Origin: Desulfobacteraceae bacterium
Lineage (GTDB): Bacteria; Desulfobacterota; Desulfobacteria; Desulfobacterales; Desulfobacteraceae
Assembly: GCA_022712835.1 (NCBI GenBank)
Contig: JAFLJU010000566.1
Span: 1-5,595, forward strand
DNA length: 5,595 nucleotides
Reading direction: 5' to 3'
How positions within the stretch are numbered: position 1 is the first letter of the stretch; every line of letters starts with the position of its first letter. The notes beneath the pieces were generated by a model that was given only the letters and a program-made list of their open reading frames with translations, was not told the origin of the DNA and searched no databases. The position numbers and the translations under genes were made by a program. This document shows, in pieces, positions 4,731 to 5,595 of the stretch.

Positions 4731-5595
4731 ATGGCAAATCAATTGGATGATAAAATAATAGGATTGAAGGAGCAGATTAAAAAACTTCAATCTCAAAAGG
4801 ATAGCCTGCTAAAAGAGCTGGATACCATTGAAGAAAAATATGAAAATCAGGACAGGCTTTATCGAAAGTATTTCCCCCTCATTATCGATACGGTGGCAGC
4901 AGGGGACAATGCCTTTTCAAGGGTATGTCGTGATTTGAGTTCTGCACTAAAAAAGGGTGCTACTTCTGTAAAAATTGCTTATATTTTTGAGCAATTGAAA
5001 ACAGCTATGCTTAAGGAAGGTATCGGACCGGTTGCGGTAAAAAAGAAAAAAGGGATGTTTGGTTTGTTAGGCAAATCTTCTTCTAATAATTTTATTGATG
5101 AATTCAAGCAAAGTTATATAGAGATTTTAAACACGCTTAGATCAATTCTCGACAGCAAATATGCATCCCGGATGGACACTGTAACCACCAGAATATTAAG
5201 TGCCGCCGATACCGGTGACATCACCGATATCCGGGAAAGCATTTTTAAGCTGGTTTTTGTCTATATTGCCGAAACCAACCAGGATTGGGAAAAAGTAAAT
5301 TCCTTTGTCCAGGATATTGTGGGCAAAATTCTGGATATTGAGGGAAAACTCAACACCTCCTATGAACAGACAAGTTCCCTGTTTTCATCCAATTCAGGGT
5401 TTGAGACTCTTTTGAATTCTGAAGTGACAGGCCTGAAAAAAGCAACGGATGTGGCCTTAAGCCTGGACGATTTGAAAATTCAGATCACCCAAAGGCTGGC
5501 ATCCATTGAAAATGCACTGAATACTAAACAAATAAAGGACAAGGCGATTCAGGCCGTGGCAGAAAAAAATCGGCATATTTTTAAGACCGGGTTTG
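4731..5595 (+). CDS. Probable soluble diguanylate cyclase, N-terminal helical/coiled-coil region (3' truncated by window)
   Basis: The frame is open from ATG 4731 to the window end (288 codons). An in-frame TGA at 4713-4715 and no other start codon between fix the ATG; GAAGGGG lies about 10 nt upstream, a little far. The protein has no signal peptide or membrane helix and starts with a coiled coil (about 5-45, LKEQIKKLQSQKDSLLKELD). Then come YRKYFPLIIDTVAAGDNAFSRV (split here as YRKYFPLI at 44-51 and AAGDNAFSRV at 56-65), a basic Gly/Ser linker (104-120), and helices through SLDDLKIQITQRLASIENAL (244-263). This order resembles the helical domain placed before GGDEF in many cytoplasmic diguanylate cyclases (the DGCcoil-type region, recalled rather than searched): an 'LR..L..aadG...Ld' part and a late 'dLdqLk..v..RL..I' helix. 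A GGDEF domain is therefore expected beyond the window but is not seen. If absent, this is just an unassigned helical protein. Confidence 0.65.
   Translation, partial: MANQLDDKIIGLKEQIKKLQSQKDSLLKELDTIEEKYENQDRLYRKYFPLIIDTVAAGDNAFSRVCRDLSSALKKGATSVKIAYIFEQLKTAMLKEGIGPVAVKKKKGMFGLLGKSSSNNFIDEFKQSYIEILNTLRSILDSKYASRMDTVTTRILSAADTGDITDIRESIFKLVFVYIAETNQDWEKVNSFVQDIVGKILDIEGKLNTSYEQTSSLFSSNSGFETLLNSEVTGLKKATDVALSLDDLKIQITQRLASIENALNTKQIKDKAIQAVAEKNRHIFKTGF

Noticed and set aside
4724..4750. ATG at 4724 as start of a short leader peptide (MCHGKSIG) before the right-edge gene
   Set aside because: Only 3 nt separate it from the purine run, too close for good initiation, and eight codons carry no sign of attenuation.

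Overview
The window is bacterial chromosomal DNA. Gene content and codon style suggest an anaerobic deltaproteobacterium (Desulfobacterota, perhaps Desulfobacterales). This is an inference from a probable selenocysteine-containing ArsS-type radical SAM protein, a low-to-middling GC content and several signal-transduction genes. No marker in the window fixes the taxon.

Layout, left to right: (1) On the + strand is the 3' part of an arsenosugar-type radical SAM gene (arsS). Its reading frame meets TGA at 655-657, but the frame continues through Gly-Gly to TAG at 682-684. A hairpin with a GGUU-type loop lies just downstream of the TGA, so the TGA is best read as selenocysteine. (2) Convergent with it, on the - strand, is a two-gene unit: a membrane-bound sensor diguanylate cyclase (1196-2674, dCache-like plus GGDEF), followed after 30 nt by a small SnoaL/NTF2-like protein (749-1165). 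(3) Also on the - strand are ftsY (3504-4493, TTG start), the SRP receptor GTPase, and, 72 nt downstream, a LysE/RhtB-family exporter (2799-3431). (4) A 237-bp AT-rich divergent region (4494-4730) holds a 17-bp perfect palindrome in front of ftsY and three spaced copies of a 13-bp direct repeat. (5) On the + strand, a gene starting at 4731 runs off the window. Its 288 visible residues look like the helical/coiled-coil N-terminal region that precedes GGDEF domains in soluble diguanylate cyclases.

How the genes fit together: FtsY is housekeeping (co-translational membrane targeting). The exporter may be co-transcribed with it, with no obvious functional link. The GGDEF protein, and probably the right-edge gene, would make cyclic di-GMP, one from a membrane sensor and one from the cytoplasm. 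ArsS belongs to arsenic biotransformation; its usual partner genes would lie to the left, outside the window. The main hidden element is the selenocysteine codon and its SECIS-like hairpin, which conventional gene calling would turn into a premature stop. I found no clear evidence of a wholly new system, mobile element, CRISPR array or RNA gene.
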